Source: SMWD01 sp002729875
Lineage (GTDB): Bacteria > Pseudomonadota > Gammaproteobacteria > Steroidobacterales > GCA-2729495
Direction: 5' to 3'
Assembly (NCBI GenBank): GCA_036010905.1
Contig: DASCMH010000050.1
Span: 1 to 35,323, forward strand
Length of the DNA stretch: 35,323 nt
Position numbers and translations under genes: made by a program. This document shows positions 34,192 through 35,323 of this stretch, piece after piece (position 1 is the stretch's first letter; every line of letters starts with the position of its first letter). The notes under the pieces are model-generated. The model was not told where the DNA came from. It made no database searches and saw only the letters and a list, made by a program, of their open reading frames with translations.

Positions 34192-35323
34192 TCAATTGCT
34201 ATCGTGCACCGATTCTTTATCGAGTAATAGCCTCATAGCTTCCAGCAGCACATCTTCCTGATATGGCTTACCGAGATAGTCGTTAACTCCCAGCTCAATC
34301 GCCCGTGCCTTATGATTGTCACTAACACGTGACGTAATCATGATAATTGGAATATCTTCAGTTCCGGGGTTATTGCGCACGTGTGTCGCAAATTCATATC
34401 CATCCATGCGTGGCATTTCTACATCGAGAAGGATGATGTCAGGACAATAGTCCTGTAACGCTCCAACTGCCTCAACGCCGTCCTTGGCAGTAACAACGCG
34501 CATGTTATTACGTTCGAGCAACCGCTGGGTGACACGTCGCATCGTAATTGAATCATCGACGACCAGCACAAGAGGCTGCTCCGGTTCGGGTTCGACTGTT
34601 GTCTCCAATTCTTCGAGAGGTTTGGGTAACATGCGCACCAGCGCCCCAACATCCAGAATTAAGACAATACGCCCGTCACCAAGAATCGTCGCGCCGGAAA
34701 TGCCGCGAATCGAGGCAAGTTGCCCGCCAACCGGCTTGACGACAATCTCACGGCTATCAAGCATCTCATCAGCCACAAGCGCTGCTGAATTCTTTCCGGC
34801 CTGAACGAGAACAATCGAGACGCGATCCTGCTCTTTCGGAATGGTTGCCGAGCCAAGACCAAGATAATGACCAAGATGCCGCAATTGGTAATCTTGCCCA
34901 CGATATTCGATTATGGGATTTTCCTCAGTTAATTTTTCCGCATACTCTACATGTGAAATGCGAATAATCCCCTCTACAGTCGTTAACGGTATTGCATAAT
35001 GTTCGGGGCCGGTTCTTACAATAAGCGCCTGCGTGATGGCTAACGTGTACGGCAGGTAGATAGAAAAAACCGTGCCGCGACCAACCTCAGACTCAATTTT
35101 AAGCGTTCCGCCAAGCTTTGCGATCTCACTGGCGGCGACATCCATGCCAACACCGCGTCCGGCTGAATGCGTTACCTGCCTGACAGTCGAGAAACCGGAA
35201 CGCACTACAAACTGCAGAATTTCTTCATCGGTCAGTTCTGTATCTTCGGCAACAAGACCCAGATCAACCGCCTTTTGCTGGATCAAATCAATATCCATAC
35301 CCATGCCATCATCGGAAATCTAG
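34192..35323 (-). CDS. chpA: Hybrid CheA-type histidine kinase with C-terminal receiver (ChpA-like), 3' part
   Basis: The C-terminal ~375 residues of a large chemotaxis kinase; the rest lies beyond the window. In order: the ATP-binding G1/G2 boxes (DDGMGMD, then GRGVGMDVAASEIAKLGGTL), GRGTVFSIYLPYTLAITQALIV leading into a CheW-like regulatory domain (residues ~95-225), and a receiver domain. The receiver has the acidic pair VVDDS, phospho-acceptor Asp in DIILLDVEMPRMDGYEF, Thr in MITSR and Lys in YLGKPY. The kinase-CheW-REC order with chpC next door fits ChpA/PilL of twitching motility. In this frame codon 35322-35320 is TAG, immediately before ISDDGMGMD. Because this lies at the very edge, it may be a sequence or assembly error rather than a true stop. 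Confidence 0.85.

Overview
The window looks like chromosomal DNA of a gammaproteobacterium. The supporting evidence is a 16S-tRNA-Ile-tRNA-Ala-23S operon with gammaproteobacterial 16S character, an ampD-ampE pair, a tyrS / M23 peptidase / anmK block beside the rRNA operon, convergent ppk-ppx genes, rppH, and a ChpA/ChpC twitching-type chemotaxis end next to rsmE. GC content is moderate. The window begins inside the 23S gene and ends inside chpA. I see no insertion sequence, phage, plasmid or CRISPR array.

Layout. 1-3.9 kb (minus strand): rRNA operon with a strong promoter, boxA antitermination sites and a pre-16S processing stem. 3.9-7.9 kb: tyrS, divergent from a membrane-anchored M23 murein endopeptidase and anmK. 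7.9-10.3 kb: an AT-richer island with a TPR / O-GlcNAc-transferase-like protein and a gene-poor 630-bp stretch holding one small membrane ORF. 10.3-14 kb: polyphosphate kinase and exopolyphosphatase, tail to tail. 14.1-16.8 kb (minus): an FMN-binding split-barrel protein, a bactofilin, a DUF6776-like coiled-coil membrane protein and rppH. 16.9-31.2 kb: vitamin B12 acquisition genes (btuC, btuD, riboswitch-btuB, pduO-type adenosyltransferase, btuF) interspersed with tyrA, formaldehyde dehydrogenase, a beta-propeller/amidohydrolase-like protein, an MFS transporter and gabD. 31.3-33.6 kb: ampE-like, ampD and rsmE. 33.7-35.3 kb (minus): chpC and the 3' part of chpA.

How the genes fit together. 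Three themes recur. The first is peptidoglycan turnover and recycling (M23 peptidase, AnmK, AmpD, AmpE-like, bactofilin). The second is cobalamin uptake and adenosylation: BtuB at the outer membrane, BtuF in the periplasm, BtuC/BtuD at the inner membrane, and PduO making adenosylcobalamin, with a cobalamin riboswitch before btuB. The third is stress and RNA housekeeping (Ppk/Ppx, RppH, RsmE, GSH-dependent formaldehyde dehydrogenase).

The most interesting unexplained element lies between 23.41 and 23.69 kb. A 9-bp perfect inverted repeat abuts a near-consensus sigma-54 promoter. About 11 bases downstream starts a roughly 225-nt region that is A-rich, carries runs of A-R-N triplets, and ends in a strong intrinsic terminator before btuD. 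No convincing ORF fills it. I propose a sigma-54-dependent small RNA, possibly an Hfq-sequestering RNA of the CrcZ kind. Also notable are an amidohydrolase-like domain that seems to have lost its metal-binding histidines, a TPR-glycosyltransferase with foreign-looking composition, and an in-frame stop at the extreme edge of chpA.
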